From Rhodospirillum centenum SW (GTDB taxonomy: Bacteria; Pseudomonadota; Alphaproteobacteria; Azospirillales; Azospirillaceae), in the NCBI RefSeq assembly GCF_000016185.1, contig NC_011420.2, positions 3,201,001-3,265,000 on the forward strand: DNA of 64,000 bases, given 5' to 3'. Below the pieces are notes generated by a model, which did not search any database, was not told the DNA's origin, and saw only the letters and a program-made list of their open reading frames with translations. Position numbers and translations under genes: made by a program. This document shows positions 49,414 to 58,743 of the stretch, piece after piece. Numbering within the stretch: the stretch's first letter is position 1; each line of letters opens with the position of its first letter.

Positions 49414-52400
49414 CTAAGCCGCGTAGCGGTCCGTGTTCTCCACCTTCCAGGCGCGGCCCATGGTCTCCAGGGTCGCCATCACCTCGGCCACGCGGGGGGC
49501 GGGGGCGGACCTGAAGGTGCGGGCCACCTCGGTCGGGGTGGCGGGGCGGCCCAGGGCGGTGAGCGCGGCCAGCACCTGCTGGGCCTGTTCCGGCAGGGAT
49601 TTGGGCCAGGGTGCCTTGGCCGCCGGCGCCGCGGGGGCGGACGTCTCTTCCGGCCCCACCTCCATGGCCGTCTGCACCGGCCTGGCCGTCTTCGGCGCCT
49701 GGAACTCCGGGCGCAGCCAGCGGATGATCCCCCGCTTCTCCTCTGCCGCCCGTTCCTTGTTCAGGGCCACCAGCCGTTCCAGGATCTGTTCGTCGGTCAG
49801 GTCATGGGGCCAGCCATAGGCGTCGAACACCGCCCGGTCCAGATCGTCATGGATCTGCCGCAGCACGGAGATCAGGCCCTTTTCATGGATCGCCTTTTCC
49901 TTGGCGTCCAGGGGCTTGGCCGCGGGGTCGCGGTCCAGCTCCCGCAGCCGCTCCAGCACATTGTACATCTGGGTCAGGGTCAGGTCGGGATGCGCCGCCT
50001 GCCGCTCCTTGCGGAAACTGTCCAGCCGCTCACCCAGGACACGGATGCGGGCTTTCAGCTCTTCCGCCGGGTCGGGGAAGGGGAAGGGGTCGAAGCAGCG
50101 GGTTTTATTGTACCGCGGACGGTCTTCAAGTGTACCACCTGCTTTGATTGCCCAAAGCCTGTGGGGCCACGATGAAAGCGCGCCAAGAATTAGTGCATCT
50201 TGAGATGAAATTACTATTCCCATGTGATCTGTAAGATAAATGGCTTCTATAAACTGGAATACTCTATGCTTCGATGTTTCGGTGGTGGCGATGTATCTGT
50301 CTAATCCCTTCAATGCTTCTCGCAGAGTGGGCCGCTCCCATGCAAAACGCCACCAGAGTTTCTTAATGGAATCGCGTCGATTATGGTCTCTCTCAGGCTT
50401 CACATAAAGCATTACGTGTTGAAAGGCCGCTGGATTTGCTATCTGTGCCTCTTCTTCGGTAAGTCCAGAAAAATCAATTACATATCTCTCCCGAGCGGCG
50501 CTCAGCAGGTCCTTCCCGCCGAGAAACGGCCGAATTACTTGTGATCCAAACTTCTTGAGTTCATCAGATTTTGCTCTGGATAGAAGAAAGCCCTGACCAT
50601 GAAGCGCCATTCCAAAACCACAGATTCGCTCATTCGAAATGAGTTCTGTAGCGTTACCAATGTTAGCGCCAATGCGTAGATCAGCAGATATTGCCCCGTG
50701 CTTTTCGTTAAACTCGATATTCGGAGTTTCGGAGCCGAGATGTTCCTCCCTGATTGGCAGTAATAGGCGACCTGCGCTATTTCCTTTTGCCACGACAGTC
50801 ATCGAGATTCGTACAGCTGCGCTTCCGTCCGCATCAGACCATGGGTGGTCGGGAATAGCAAAAATTATATAAATCTGCGCGCCTGTTTTTAGGCGATTGG
50901 TCAAGACCCGTCGGTTGAATGTCTGGGTTATGCTGTTTGTTGTGACAAAGCCAAATCTAAATATCTTGCCGTTCCAAAGCAGTTTTGCTGCGTGGTCCCA
51001 CCAATACATAACATAGTCGGCAGAATCAGGAATATGGTCTATTGTCTCTCGTAGCTGATTGACGTACCCATCGCCCAGCGCTGCTCGCATCAGCTTTGTG
51101 CCGATAAACGGCGGATTCCCCACGATGTAATCCGCCTTCGGCCACTTTGCCGGGCGCGGCTTGACGTAGCGCACCAGTTCCACCCGTGCCGTCTCATCCG
51201 GCACGTCCTCCCCCGTCACCGGGTGCTTCTTCATGGTCACCCCGTCCCAGCGGGTGACCGGCCTGCCGCTCTCGTCCCGCACGATCTCCGTCCGGTCCCA
51301 GGCCAGGATGGCGTCGCGGTTCTCGATGTTCTTGAAGTCCTTCAGCACCGGCTCGGCCGGCATCACCTTGCCGCGGGTCTTGAAGTGCCATTGCAGGTAA
51401 CCGATCCACAGCACCAGTTCGGCGATGGCGGCGGCGCGGGGGTTCACCTCGATGCCCAGGAACTGGTGCGGGTCCACCGTATGGCCGGCGAGGTCAAGGG
51501 CATCCTGCCGGACGTCCAGGGTGATGGACAGGAAGTCCAGCACCTCGCCTTCCAGCTTCTTCATCAGTTCCATGGTGACGTACAGGAAGTTGCCGGTGCC
51601 GCAGGCCGGGTCCAGCACCCGCGTGTCGCACAGCTTGCGGTGGAACTCCATCACCAGCGCCACGGCCGCGTCCCGCTCCTGCTCTGCGGCGGCCACCTTC
51701 ACCGCCTCCCATTCCTCCCGCAGCGGCTCGATCACCGTGGGCAGCACCAGCCGCTCCACATAGGCGCGCGGGGTATAGTGCGCCCCCAGCTTGTGCCGCT
51801 CCGTCTTGTCCAGGGCGCGCTCCAGCAGGGTGCCGAAGATGGCGGGCTCCACGTCCCGCCAGTTGGCCTCCGCCGCCTGGATCAGCAGTTCCAACTGCTC
51901 CGGCGTCAGGGGCAGGGCGTCCGCGTGCTTGAACAGGCCGCCGTTGAAGCGCAGGACCTTCTGGGTCAGCACACCGCAGAAGTCGCCATCGTTCATGGAC
52001 TTCCACAGCACCCGCATGGTGGGAACGAAGTCCTGCGGGTGACCACGCAGGTTCCGCAGCAGGTCGCGGAAACTGTCCTTGGGCAGCAGTTCCACATCCT
52101 CGGCGAACATGGTGAACAGGCAGCGCATCAGGAACGTGGCGACGTTTGCCGCCGAATGGCCCGCCTGCTCCAGGCTCTTGGCCAGGACGGCCAGCCGCTC
52201 CGCGATCTCCCGCGTCACCTTGGCGGTGCGCTTGGACGGGTCCAGCGACAGCGGGTCCAGCCAGACCGCCTTCAGCAGATCGCGGGTTTCCTGCCGCCGC
52301 AGGTCCGTCATCCGGATGCGGAAGGAACTGGCATCCGGGAAGTGAGTATAGTCCTTGCCCGTCCGGCTGAAGCCGGCGAACAGTTGAATCTCATGTCCCA

Positions 52401-52911
52401 CATCCAGCACGATCAGGAAGGGAGGCCATTCCGGCAGGGCCTTGGCGTATTTCTCCGCCTGACCGCGGGCGCGGATCATGGCGTCGTCCCAGCCCTTGCT
52501 GCCGCGCACGCCATGGCCCCTGCGCCTCGTGCCGGAGGGGGCCGCCGGCGCACCCGCCACCCCCAGCAGGGGCAGGGCCGTCTGGCTTTCCGCGTCCACC
52601 CCCTGCTTGGCCTCCAGGACGAAGCAGTCCTTGCGGTAACAGTCGATCCGGCCGCTGCTGGTGCTGTCGTCCGTGTGCCGGATGGTCACCGGCTTTTCCA
52701 GGACATAGCTGTCCCGGGCGTCGTCGCCGGTGCGCGGGTCGGGCCGCGGCACGCCGATCAGGTCGCACAGCTCGCTGATGAACAGGCCGTAATTCGCCAG
52801 CTCCGCCCCGCCGGACGGGGACCAGCGCTCGATGAAGCGCTCAACGGGGAAGCGCTCAACGGGGTCGGTGACGGCGGTCAGCACGGGCGGCATCGACATG
52901 GTCTGCGGCAT
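49414..52911 (-). CDS. MmeI-like type IIL restriction-modification enzyme
   Basis: One chain of about 1,165 residues that should both cut and methylate DNA. The N-terminal nuclease shows D90, then E100 and K102 (RIDCYRKDCFVLEAKQG), the D-x9-E-x-K arrangement characteristic of MmeI. A helical spacer follows. The adenine methyltransferase has motif I VLDPACGTGNFLYV near residue 430 and motif IV IVGNPPFIG near residue 598. Residues about 610-935 form the target recognition region and are encoded by noticeably AT-richer DNA. The C-terminus continues with helical segments (PLDAKEKAIHEKGLI). At 919 residues MmeI is shorter. The start is uncertain: 52911, 52899 or 52893. No partner genes flank it. 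Confidence 0.85.
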   Translation of the reverse strand: MPQTMSMPPVLTAVTDPVERFPVERFIERWSPSGGAELANYGLFISELCDLIGVPRPDPRTGDDARDSYVLEKPVTIRHTDDSTSSGRIDCYRKDCFVLEAKQGVDAESQTALPLLGVAGAPAAPSGTRRRGHGVRGSKGWDDAMIRARGQAEKYAKALPEWPPFLIVLDVGHEIQLFAGFSRTGKDYTHFPDASSFRIRMTDLRRQETRDLLKAVWLDPLSLDPSKRTAKVTREIAERLAVLAKSLEQAGHSAANVATFLMRCLFTMFAEDVELLPKDSFRDLLRNLRGHPQDFVPTMRVLWKSMNDGDFCGVLTQKVLRFNGGLFKHADALPLTPEQLELLIQAAEANWRDVEPAIFGTLLERALDKTERHKLGAHYTPRAYVERLVLPTVIEPLREEWEAVKVAAAEQERDAAVALVMEFHRKLCDTRVLDPACGTGNFLYVTMELMKKLEGEVLDFLSITLDVRQDALDLAGHTVDPHQFLGIEVNPRAAAIAELVLWIGYLQWHFKTRGKVMPAEPVLKDFKNIENRDAILAWDRTEIVRDESGRPVTRWDGVTMKKHPVTGEDVPDETARVELVRYVKPRPAKWPKADYIVGNPPFIGTKLMRAALGDGYVNQLRETIDHIPDSADYVMYWWDHAAKLLWNGKIFRFGFVTTNSITQTFNRRVLTNRLKTGAQIYIIFAIPDHPWSDADGSAAVRISMTVVAKGNSAGRLLLPIREEHLGSETPNIEFNEKHGAISADLRIGANIGNATELISNERICGFGMALHGQGFLLSRAKSDELKKFGSQVIRPFLGGKDLLSAARERYVIDFSGLTEEEAQIANPAAFQHVMLYVKPERDHNRRDSIKKLWWRFAWERPTLREALKGLDRYIATTETSKHRVFQFIEAIYLTDHMGIVISSQDALILGALSSWPHRLWAIKAGGTLEDRPRYNKTRCFDPFPFPDPAEELKARIRVLGERLDSFRKERQAAHPDLTLTQMYNVLERLRELDRDPAAKPLDAKEKAIHEKGLISVLRQIHDDLDRAVFDAYGWPHDLTDEQILERLVALNKERAAEEKRGIIRWLRPEFQAPKTARPVQTAMEVGPEETSAPAAPAAKAPWPKSLPEQAQQVLAALTALGRPATPTEVARTFRSAPAPRVAEVMATLETMGRAWKVENTDRYAA

Positions 52912-53127
52912 ACACCAGATGGGAGGGGCGGCACAGGTTATCTGCCCGTAATGGGATGATAAAGAGTGTCGCTCGCTTGAGCGTCGGCTGGGCCCGGTGC
53001 CGTCAGCCGCAGCCCCCGCCCCCGCCCCGGGCTTCGCCCCCGGGCTTCGCAGGGAGCCCTTTCTTCCCGTATGGTCTCTCCCCCGGGCGCCGGCGCCCGG
53101 GGACGGACGACGAGGAGAGAGGGAGCC

Positions 53128-53688
53128 ATGAGGATGCGGAAAGCGGCAGGGTGGATCGCGGCAGGACTGGTGCTGGCCGGGCTGGCGGCGGGGCCGGCGC
53201 TGGCCGGGGAGTTCCGGCTGACCAGCACGGATATCGCCGAGGGGGCGGCGCTGACGCAGAAGCAGGTCTTCAACGGCTTCGGGTGCAGCGGCCAGAACAT
53301 CTCCCCGCAGTTGAGCTGGTCCGGCGCGCCCGCGGGCACCAGGAGCTTCGTCCTCACCGCCTACGATCCCGATGCGCCCACCGGCTCCGGCTGGTGGCAC
53401 TGGGTCGTCTACAACATCCCGGCCGACGCCACCGGCCTGCCGGCGAACGCCGCTGCGGGCGGGGGGCTGCCGGCCGGGGCGGTGCAGGCGCGCAACGATT
53501 TCGGCACCGCCGGCTTCGGCGGCGCCTGCCCGCCGCCCGGCGAGGTCCACCGCTACGAGTTCCGCCTCTTCGCCCTGGGGGTGGAGAGGCTGGACGTGGA
53601 CCCCGCGGCCAGCCCCGCCCTGATCGGCTTCATGACCCGCGCCAATGCCCTGGGCGTGGCGAAGCTGACGGCGGTCTATACCCGCTGA
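53128..53688 (+). CDS. YbhB/YbcL family Raf-kinase-inhibitor-like protein
   Basis: A 186-residue exported protein of the phosphatidylethanolamine-binding (PEBP) fold. The signal peptide is MRMRKAAGWIAAGLVLAGLAAGPALAG. The ligand-pocket motif is FVLTAYDPDAPTGSGWWHW near residue 75, followed by NIPADATGLPANA and ACPPPGEVHRYEFRLFALG, both typical of bacterial PEBP. The role is unknown; bacterial members may bind anions or inhibit enzymes. GAGAGAGGGAG precedes the ATG. Confidence 0.9.
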   Translation: MRMRKAAGWIAAGLVLAGLAAGPALAGEFRLTSTDIAEGAALTQKQVFNGFGCSGQNISPQLSWSGAPAGTRSFVLTAYDPDAPTGSGWWHWVVYNIPADATGLPANAAAGGGLPAGAVQARNDFGTAGFGGACPPPGEVHRYEFRLFALGVERLDVDPAASPALIGFMTRANALGVAKLTAVYTR

Positions 53689-53939
53689 GCCCGGGACCCG
53701 CCGAGCCCGGGACCCGCCGAGCCCGGGGTGGTCCCGCCCCCGCTCCCCGGCGGCGCGTGGCCGTGGGGTGGGGGCTTGGGGCAGGGGCGTGGGGCAGGGG
53801 CGTGGGGTGGGGGCGGTCGGGCCGCAAGGGGCGCTGCCCGCCCCCCTGGTGCAGCCCTGCCGTCCCGCCGGGGCTGTGGTCAAAGCCGCGGCGATGCGCT
53901 AAGCGGAACGGTCCAACCGTTTCGCCCGGAACCGTTCCC

Positions 53940-55223
53940 ATGAGCCAGCGCCCCCCGTCCTCCCCGGATGCCGCCGCCCCGGACGCCGCTGCCCCGGATA
54001 CCGCTGCCCTGCCGGTCTCGCTCGACGACATCCGCGCCGCCGCCGAGGCGCTGCGGGGCCAGGTGGTGGAGACGCCCTGCATCCCCTCCCGCACCCTGTC
54101 GCAGATCACGGGGGCGGAGATCTGGGTCAAGTTCGAGAATCTCCAGTTCACCGCCAGCTTCAAGGAGCGCGGCGCCTTCAACAAGCTGCGCACGCTGACG
54201 GAGGAGGAGCGCCGCCGTGGCGTCGTCGCCATGTCGGCCGGCAACCATGCCCAGGGCGTGGCCTACCATGCCGGGCGGCTGGGCGTGCCGGCCACCATCG
54301 TGATGCCCGAGGGCACGCCCTTCGTGAAGGTGGAGCATACCGAGAATTTCGGCGCCCGCGTCGTGCTGAAGGGCGCCAACCTGGGCGAGAGCCAGATCGA
54401 GGCCGAGCGGCTGGTGCGCGAGGAGGGGCTGGTCCTGGTCCACCCCTATGACGATGCCGAGGTGATCGCCGGCCAGGGCACCGTCGCGCTGGAGATGCTG
54501 GCCGCGGCGCCGGACCTGGAGGTGCTGGTGGTGCCCGTCGGCGGCGGCGGCCTGATCTCCGGCATCGCCACCGCGGCCAAGGCGGTGAAGCCGGACATCG
54601 AGGTGGTCGGCGTGGAGGTCGAGGCCTATGCCGCCGTGGCCCAGGCCCTGCGCGGCGAGCCGCCCCATGTCGGCGGCGACACCATCGCCGAGGGCATCGC
54701 CGTCAAGAATGTCGGCCGCCTGACCCTGCAGATCATCCGCGCCCTGGTGGACGAGGTGATGCTGGTCCCCGATGCGGAGGTGGAGCGGGCCGTCGCCCTG
54801 TTCCTGAACATCGAGAAGACGGTGGCGGAAGGGGCGGGGGCCGCCGGGCTGGCCGCCGTGCTGAACCATCCGGAACGCTTCCAGGGCCGCAAGGTCGGGC
54901 TGGTGCTCTGCGGCGGCAACATCGACAGCCGCCTGCTGGCCCAGGTCATCATGCGCCAGCTCGTGCGCGAGGGGCGGCTGATCGCCCTGCGCATCGCCAT
55001 CCCCGACCGGCCGGGCGGGCTGGGCCGCATCACCAGCGTGGTGGGCGAGGCCGGCGGCAACATCATCGAGGCGATGCACCAGCGCCTGTTCACCACCGCC
55101 ACGGTGAAGTCCACCGACATCGACCTGACCATCGAGTGCCGCAGCGCCCGCCACGCCGCCAAGGTCGTGCAGGCCCTGCGCGACGCCGGCTTCGGGGTGA
55201 AGATCCTGACCGGCGGGGTCTGA
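53940..55223 (+). CDS. ilvA: Threonine ammonia-lyase with ACT domain
   Basis: A 427-residue PLP enzyme converting threonine to 2-oxobutanoate, either for isoleucine synthesis or threonine breakdown. The PLP lysine is in FTASFKERGAFNKLRTL near residue 78, followed by AMSAGNHAQGVAYHAG, and the phosphate-binding loop is VPVGGGGLISGIATA. A single ACT-type regulatory domain occupies about the last 80 residues (RIAIPDRPGGLGRITSVVG). This one-ACT layout is nearer to the TdcB/short IlvA group. The first 25 residues are an Ala/Pro/Asp repeat. The upstream 250 bp is G-rich and repetitive. Confidence 0.9.
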   Translation: MSQRPPSSPDAAAPDAAAPDTAALPVSLDDIRAAAEALRGQVVETPCIPSRTLSQITGAEIWVKFENLQFTASFKERGAFNKLRTLTEEERRRGVVAMSAGNHAQGVAYHAGRLGVPATIVMPEGTPFVKVEHTENFGARVVLKGANLGESQIEAERLVREEGLVLVHPYDDAEVIAGQGTVALEMLAAAPDLEVLVVPVGGGGLISGIATAAKAVKPDIEVVGVEVEAYAAVAQALRGEPPHVGGDTIAEGIAVKNVGRLTLQIIRALVDEVMLVPDAEVERAVALFLNIEKTVAEGAGAAGLAAVLNHPERFQGRKVGLVLCGGNIDSRLLAQVIMRQLVREGRLIALRIAIPDRPGGLGRITSVVGEAGGNIIEAMHQRLFTTATVKSTDIDLTIECRSARHAAKVVQALRDAGFGVKILTGGV

Positions 55224-55333
55224 CCCCGTCGGGGGGGATTTAAACAGGGTTAACCCGATCCGGTTGACCACACCGGACGGGGGCGTCACCCTGGGGCATC
55301 GGACCGTCCTGCGCCGATCTGCCCGGGGGAGCC

Positions 55334-56674
55334 ATGAACCGCCTGCGCACCGTGAGCTGGCTGCGGCATGCCGTGTTCGCCTTTGCCTACGCGGCGCTGG
55401 CGCTGGCCGTGGCCCTGACCCTGTCGCTGACCGTCGCCGGGGTGGACCGGGACGAGGCCGTGCTGTTCGGCCTTCTCACCTTCGTCTTCGGCGCCCTGCT
55501 GCACGAGTTCTGGAGCCGCACCGAGTCGCAGGAGCGGCTGGAGGCGCGGATGTGGCGGCTGCAGCGCCAGCAGGACGAAATCCGCGTCCTGCTGGCCCGG
55601 CTGGACGAGCGGCTGAGCGGCACCGTCCCCCTGCGCGGGGAAGTGGCCAGCATCGTCTCCGAGGCGCGGCTGCTGGAACGGCTGGCCGGGCAGCTTCCGC
55701 CGCAGCCGCCGGCCGGGGCGGTTTCCGTCGCGGCGGTTCCCGTAGGGGAGGCCCCTCTCGCGGACACCCCTGCCGGAGTGGACCCGGCCGACGCCCCGGA
55801 CGGCGGACCGGCGCCCGAGCCGCCGCGGGACCTGTTCACGCCCCGCCCCGCCCCGCGCATGCCGCCGGCACCACTGACACCTGCCCCGCTGACGGCTGCC
55901 CCGCCGCAGCCGGCAGGGCCGGACGATGCCGCCGTGCTGGACAGCATCCGCCGCGCCCTGCGCGCCGACCAGGTGGACATCTTCCTGCAGCCGATCGTCA
56001 GCCTGCCGCAGCGCAAGCACCGCTATTACGAGGTCTTCTCCCGCATCCGCGACGGCGGGGGGGAGACCTACCTGACGCCGGACCGCTATCTGGCCGTGGC
56101 CGAGCGGGCCGGGCTGATCGCGGCGATCGACAACATGCTGCTGTTCCGCTGCATCCAGCTCATCCGCGAGACGGAGAAGCGGCACCAGACGGTCGGCTTC
56201 ATGTGCAACATCTCCGCCGCCACGCTGAACGACAGCGGCTTCATGGGCGAGTTCGTGCAGTACATGGGCCAGCACCCGAACCTCGCCGCCAAGCTGGTGT
56301 TCGAACTGTCCCAGGCGGACCTGATGCAGGGCGGACTGTTCGCCACCGGCTTCCTGGACGGGCTGAAGCGGCTGGGCTTCCGCTTCTCCATGGACCAGGT
56401 GGAACGGCTGGACGTGGACTGGGACGAGATGGCCCGGCACGAGATCCGCTACGTGAAGCTGGACGCCGCCCGCCTGCTCGACCCCGACGGCCGCTTCGCC
56501 GATCCCCGCGCCGTGCGCGAGCTGAAGAACAAGCTGGACCGCAACGCCATCGACCTGATCGTGGAGAAGGTGGAGACGGACCAGCAGCTCCTGGAACTGC
56601 TGGACCTCTACATCGACTTCGGCCAGGGCTACCTGTTCGGGGAGCCGCGGCTGGCGAAGAAGCCGGCCGGCTGA
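55334..56674 (+). CDS. TipF-like membrane protein with degenerate EAL domain
   Basis: A 446-residue protein: two membrane segments (about 13-34 and 43-60), a coiled coil (65-95), a Pro/Ala-rich linker (120-197) and an EAL domain (200-440). The catalytic EAL signature is replaced by E233-V-F (YYEVFSRI), and the metal-binding segment reads FSMDQVERLD instead of the DDFGTG type, so phosphodiesterase activity is unlikely. The fold-ending DFGQGYLFGEP is kept. This architecture matches Caulobacter TipF, a c-di-GMP receptor for flagellum assembly, but no flagellar genes are in the window. Confidence 0.82.
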   Translation: MNRLRTVSWLRHAVFAFAYAALALAVALTLSLTVAGVDRDEAVLFGLLTFVFGALLHEFWSRTESQERLEARMWRLQRQQDEIRVLLARLDERLSGTVPLRGEVASIVSEARLLERLAGQLPPQPPAGAVSVAAVPVGEAPLADTPAGVDPADAPDGGPAPEPPRDLFTPRPAPRMPPAPLTPAPLTAAPPQPAGPDDAAVLDSIRRALRADQVDIFLQPIVSLPQRKHRYYEVFSRIRDGGGETYLTPDRYLAVAERAGLIAAIDNMLLFRCIQLIRETEKRHQTVGFMCNISAATLNDSGFMGEFVQYMGQHPNLAAKLVFELSQADLMQGGLFATGFLDGLKRLGFRFSMDQVERLDVDWDEMARHEIRYVKLDAARLLDPDGRFADPRAVRELKNKLDRNAIDLIVEKVETDQQLLELLDLYIDFGQGYLFGEPRLAKKPAG

Positions 56675-56792
56675 TCGGGCGCGCGCCGGGGGGCGCCGCG
56701 GGTTGCGCCGGGGGCCGTGCCTGGGCTACCACCGGGGCGGACACCCGTTCCCGCCCCCGCCGTTCCCGCCCCCGCAAGCTCCGGCCCGCCGC

Positions 56793-57689
56793 ATGACCGC
56801 ACCGATCCCGCTCCATCACGGCCTCCGTGAGGTCGCCGACCGCTATGACGGCTACATCCTGGACCTCTGGGGCGTGCTGCACGACGGCGAGCGCGCCTTT
56901 CCCGGCGTCCCCGAGGCGCTGCGGGCGCTGAAGGCGCGGGGCAAGTGGATCTGCCTGCTGTCGAACGCGCCGCGCCGCTTCCCCGGCACGCTGAAGCGGC
57001 TGGAGGCGATGGGCCTGACGCCCGACCTCTGGCACGCCATGATGACCTCGGGCCAGGCGGCGCACCTGGCGCTGCGCGACCCGCCGGACGACTGGCACGC
57101 CGCCCTGGGGCCGCGGCTCTACCATCTGGGGCCGCCGCGCGACGCCGACGTGTACGAGGGCCTGCCCGGCCGCATCCGGGTGGCGACGCCGGAGGAGGCG
57201 GACTTCGTCGTCAATACCGGGGTGGACGATTTCGACGAGACGGTCGCCGACTACGAGCCGGTGCTGCGCCGCTGCGCCGACCGCCGCCTGCCCATGGTCT
57301 GCGCCAATCCCGACCTGATCGTGCATGTTGGGCCGAAGCTGGTCGTCTGCGCCGGCCTGCTGGCCCAGCGCTACGAGGAGATGGGGGGCGAGGTGCGCTA
57401 CCACGGCAAGCCGCACCCGCCGGTCTACCGCCGCTGCTTCGACCTGCTGGCCGGGCTGGCGGGGGCGCCGCTGGACCCGGCCCGCATCGTCGCCATCGGG
57501 GACAGCCTGCGCACCGACGTGGCGGGGGCCCGCGCCGCCGGGATCGACGCCATCCTGGTCACCGGCGGCATCCACCGCGACGAGCTGGACGCCGCGGCCG
57601 GCGGTCACGGCGATCCGGCGAAGCTGGAGGAGATCGCGGCCGCCGCCCCGGCCCGGCCCACCGGCGCCCTGCCGGCCCTGGTCTGGTAG
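56793..57689 (+). CDS. HAD superfamily class IIA hydrolase (TIGR01459-like)
   Basis: A 298-residue phosphatase-like protein. HAD motif I is DGYILDLWGVLHDGERAFPG near residue 17, in which the usual second Asp is Trp, as in this subfamily. Motif II is ICLLSNAPRRFPGTL, then GKPHPPVYRRCFDLL (motif III) and IVAIGDSLRTDVAGARAAGID (motif IV). The class IIA cap lies between. Members hydrolyse small phosphoesters; the substrate is not known. The start ATG at 56793 gives family length. Confidence 0.88.
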   Translation: MTAPIPLHHGLREVADRYDGYILDLWGVLHDGERAFPGVPEALRALKARGKWICLLSNAPRRFPGTLKRLEAMGLTPDLWHAMMTSGQAAHLALRDPPDDWHAALGPRLYHLGPPRDADVYEGLPGRIRVATPEEADFVVNTGVDDFDETVADYEPVLRRCADRRLPMVCANPDLIVHVGPKLVVCAGLLAQRYEEMGGEVRYHGKPHPPVYRRCFDLLAGLAGAPLDPARIVAIGDSLRTDVAGARAAGIDAILVTGGIHRDELDAAAGGHGDPAKLEEIAAAAPARPTGALPALVW

Positions 57690-57731
57690 GGCCGGTCTGG
57701 CAGGGCCGGCGGTGCCCGCGGCCGGTTCCGG

Positions 57732-58394
57732 TCAGGAGTAGCGCTGCTCCTTCCAGGGGTCGCCCTCGTTGTGGTAGCCGCGCTCCTCCCAGAAGCCGGG
57801 CCGGTCCTCCGCCAGGAACTCCATGCGGTTCACCCACTTGGCCGATTTCCAGAAATAGAGCTTCGGCACCACCACGCGCACGGGCCCGCCGTGCTCGCGC
57901 GTGATCGGCCTGCCCTCCCAGGTGTCGGCCAGCAGCACGTCGTCGTCGTCGAAGGCGGCCAGGGGAAGGTTCGTGGTATAGCCGTCGAAGCTGTGGAACA
58001 GGATGTGCCGCGCCTCCGGCTTCGGCTTCACGACCGACAGGATGTGCCGGGCCGACACGCCCTCCCAGAGATTCTCGTAGCGCGACCAGGCGGTGACGCA
58101 ATGGATGTCGGAGACGTCCTGGAAGCGCGGCTGGGCGCGGAAATCGTCCCACTTCCAGACGGTCGGGGTCTCCACCAGCCCGTCCACCCGCAGGTGCCAG
58201 GTCTCCGGCCGGATGTCGGGCTGCACGCCCAGATCCAGCACCGGCCAGTTCTTCACCTCGCGCTGGCCCGGCGGCAGGCGCTGCCCGGGCTCGCCCTGGA
58301 TGCCGGTCAGGTGCCGGCCCTCCCGCGCCCAGCGCTGCTTGCTCTCCACCAGCTTCTGCTTGATCTGGCCGATCAGGCCCGGATCGTCGGGCAT
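57732..58394 (-). CDS. Sulfite-oxidase-like molybdopterin oxidoreductase
   Basis: A 220-residue cytosolic protein of the sulfite oxidase/YedY fold. The molybdenum-ligand cysteine lies in DIHCVTAWSRYENLWEGV near residue 100. Other family segments are HLRVDGLVETPTVWKWDDF, FHSFDGYTTNLPL, HGGPVRVVVPKLYFWKSAKW and the closing ERGYHNEGDPWKEQRYS. There is no twin-arginine signal, unlike MsrP/YedY, so the physiological role (sulfite or other oxoanion) is open. It converges with the HAD gene. Confidence 0.88.
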   Translation of the reverse strand: MPDDPGLIGQIKQKLVESKQRWAREGRHLTGIQGEPGQRLPPGQREVKNWPVLDLGVQPDIRPETWHLRVDGLVETPTVWKWDDFRAQPRFQDVSDIHCVTAWSRYENLWEGVSARHILSVVKPKPEARHILFHSFDGYTTNLPLAAFDDDDVLLADTWEGRPITREHGGPVRVVVPKLYFWKSAKWVNRMEFLAEDRPGFWEERGYHNEGDPWKEQRYS

Positions 58395-58743
58395 CGCCTT
58401 CCATCCCCGTCAACGGTTCCGCTGGCCATAACATAGCGGCCGGCACGCCGGAGGGCGAGGGGGGCGACGGCAGGGGGCGACGGCAGGGGGCGGCGGCAGG
58501 GCGGCCCGTCGGTCCGTGCGCGGCCTGCCGCCCGGCCGGGGCTGCCCGCCGCCCACACTTGTCACCGGGCGGCCGGAGCGCCTGTGAGGGCGCATGCCGC
58601 AAGGCGGAGCGGGGCAGCGACACTCCCGCGGGGAAGGGGCGGCCGGGTCTCCGGACGGCGCGAAGGGGGTAGCCGGGTTGGCAGCCCGCGCCGGTCCCGC
58701 TAGTCTGCCCGCTGACATGCCGCAACCTTCGGACAGCCCGTAG
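58395..58743. other. Intergenic region before the mechanosensitive channel gene
   Basis: No gene is supported in these 349 bp. It contains tandem GGGCGACGGCAGG-type units near 58460-58500. The divergent promoters of the oxidoreductase and channel genes should lie here, but no clear hexamers are visible in the GC-rich DNA. Confidence 0.4.

Noticed and set aside
49414-52911. A DISARM or BREX methyltransferase component
   Set aside because: No helicase, phospholipase-D or PglZ gene lies beside it, and the N-terminal D-x9-E-x-K nuclease makes a self-contained MmeI-like enzyme the better reading.
52956-53939. A long N-terminal extension of threonine ammonia-lyase
   Set aside because: It overlaps the PEBP gene in another frame on the same strand and is Gly/Arg-rich without domain features; the ATG at 53940 gives a normal enzyme.
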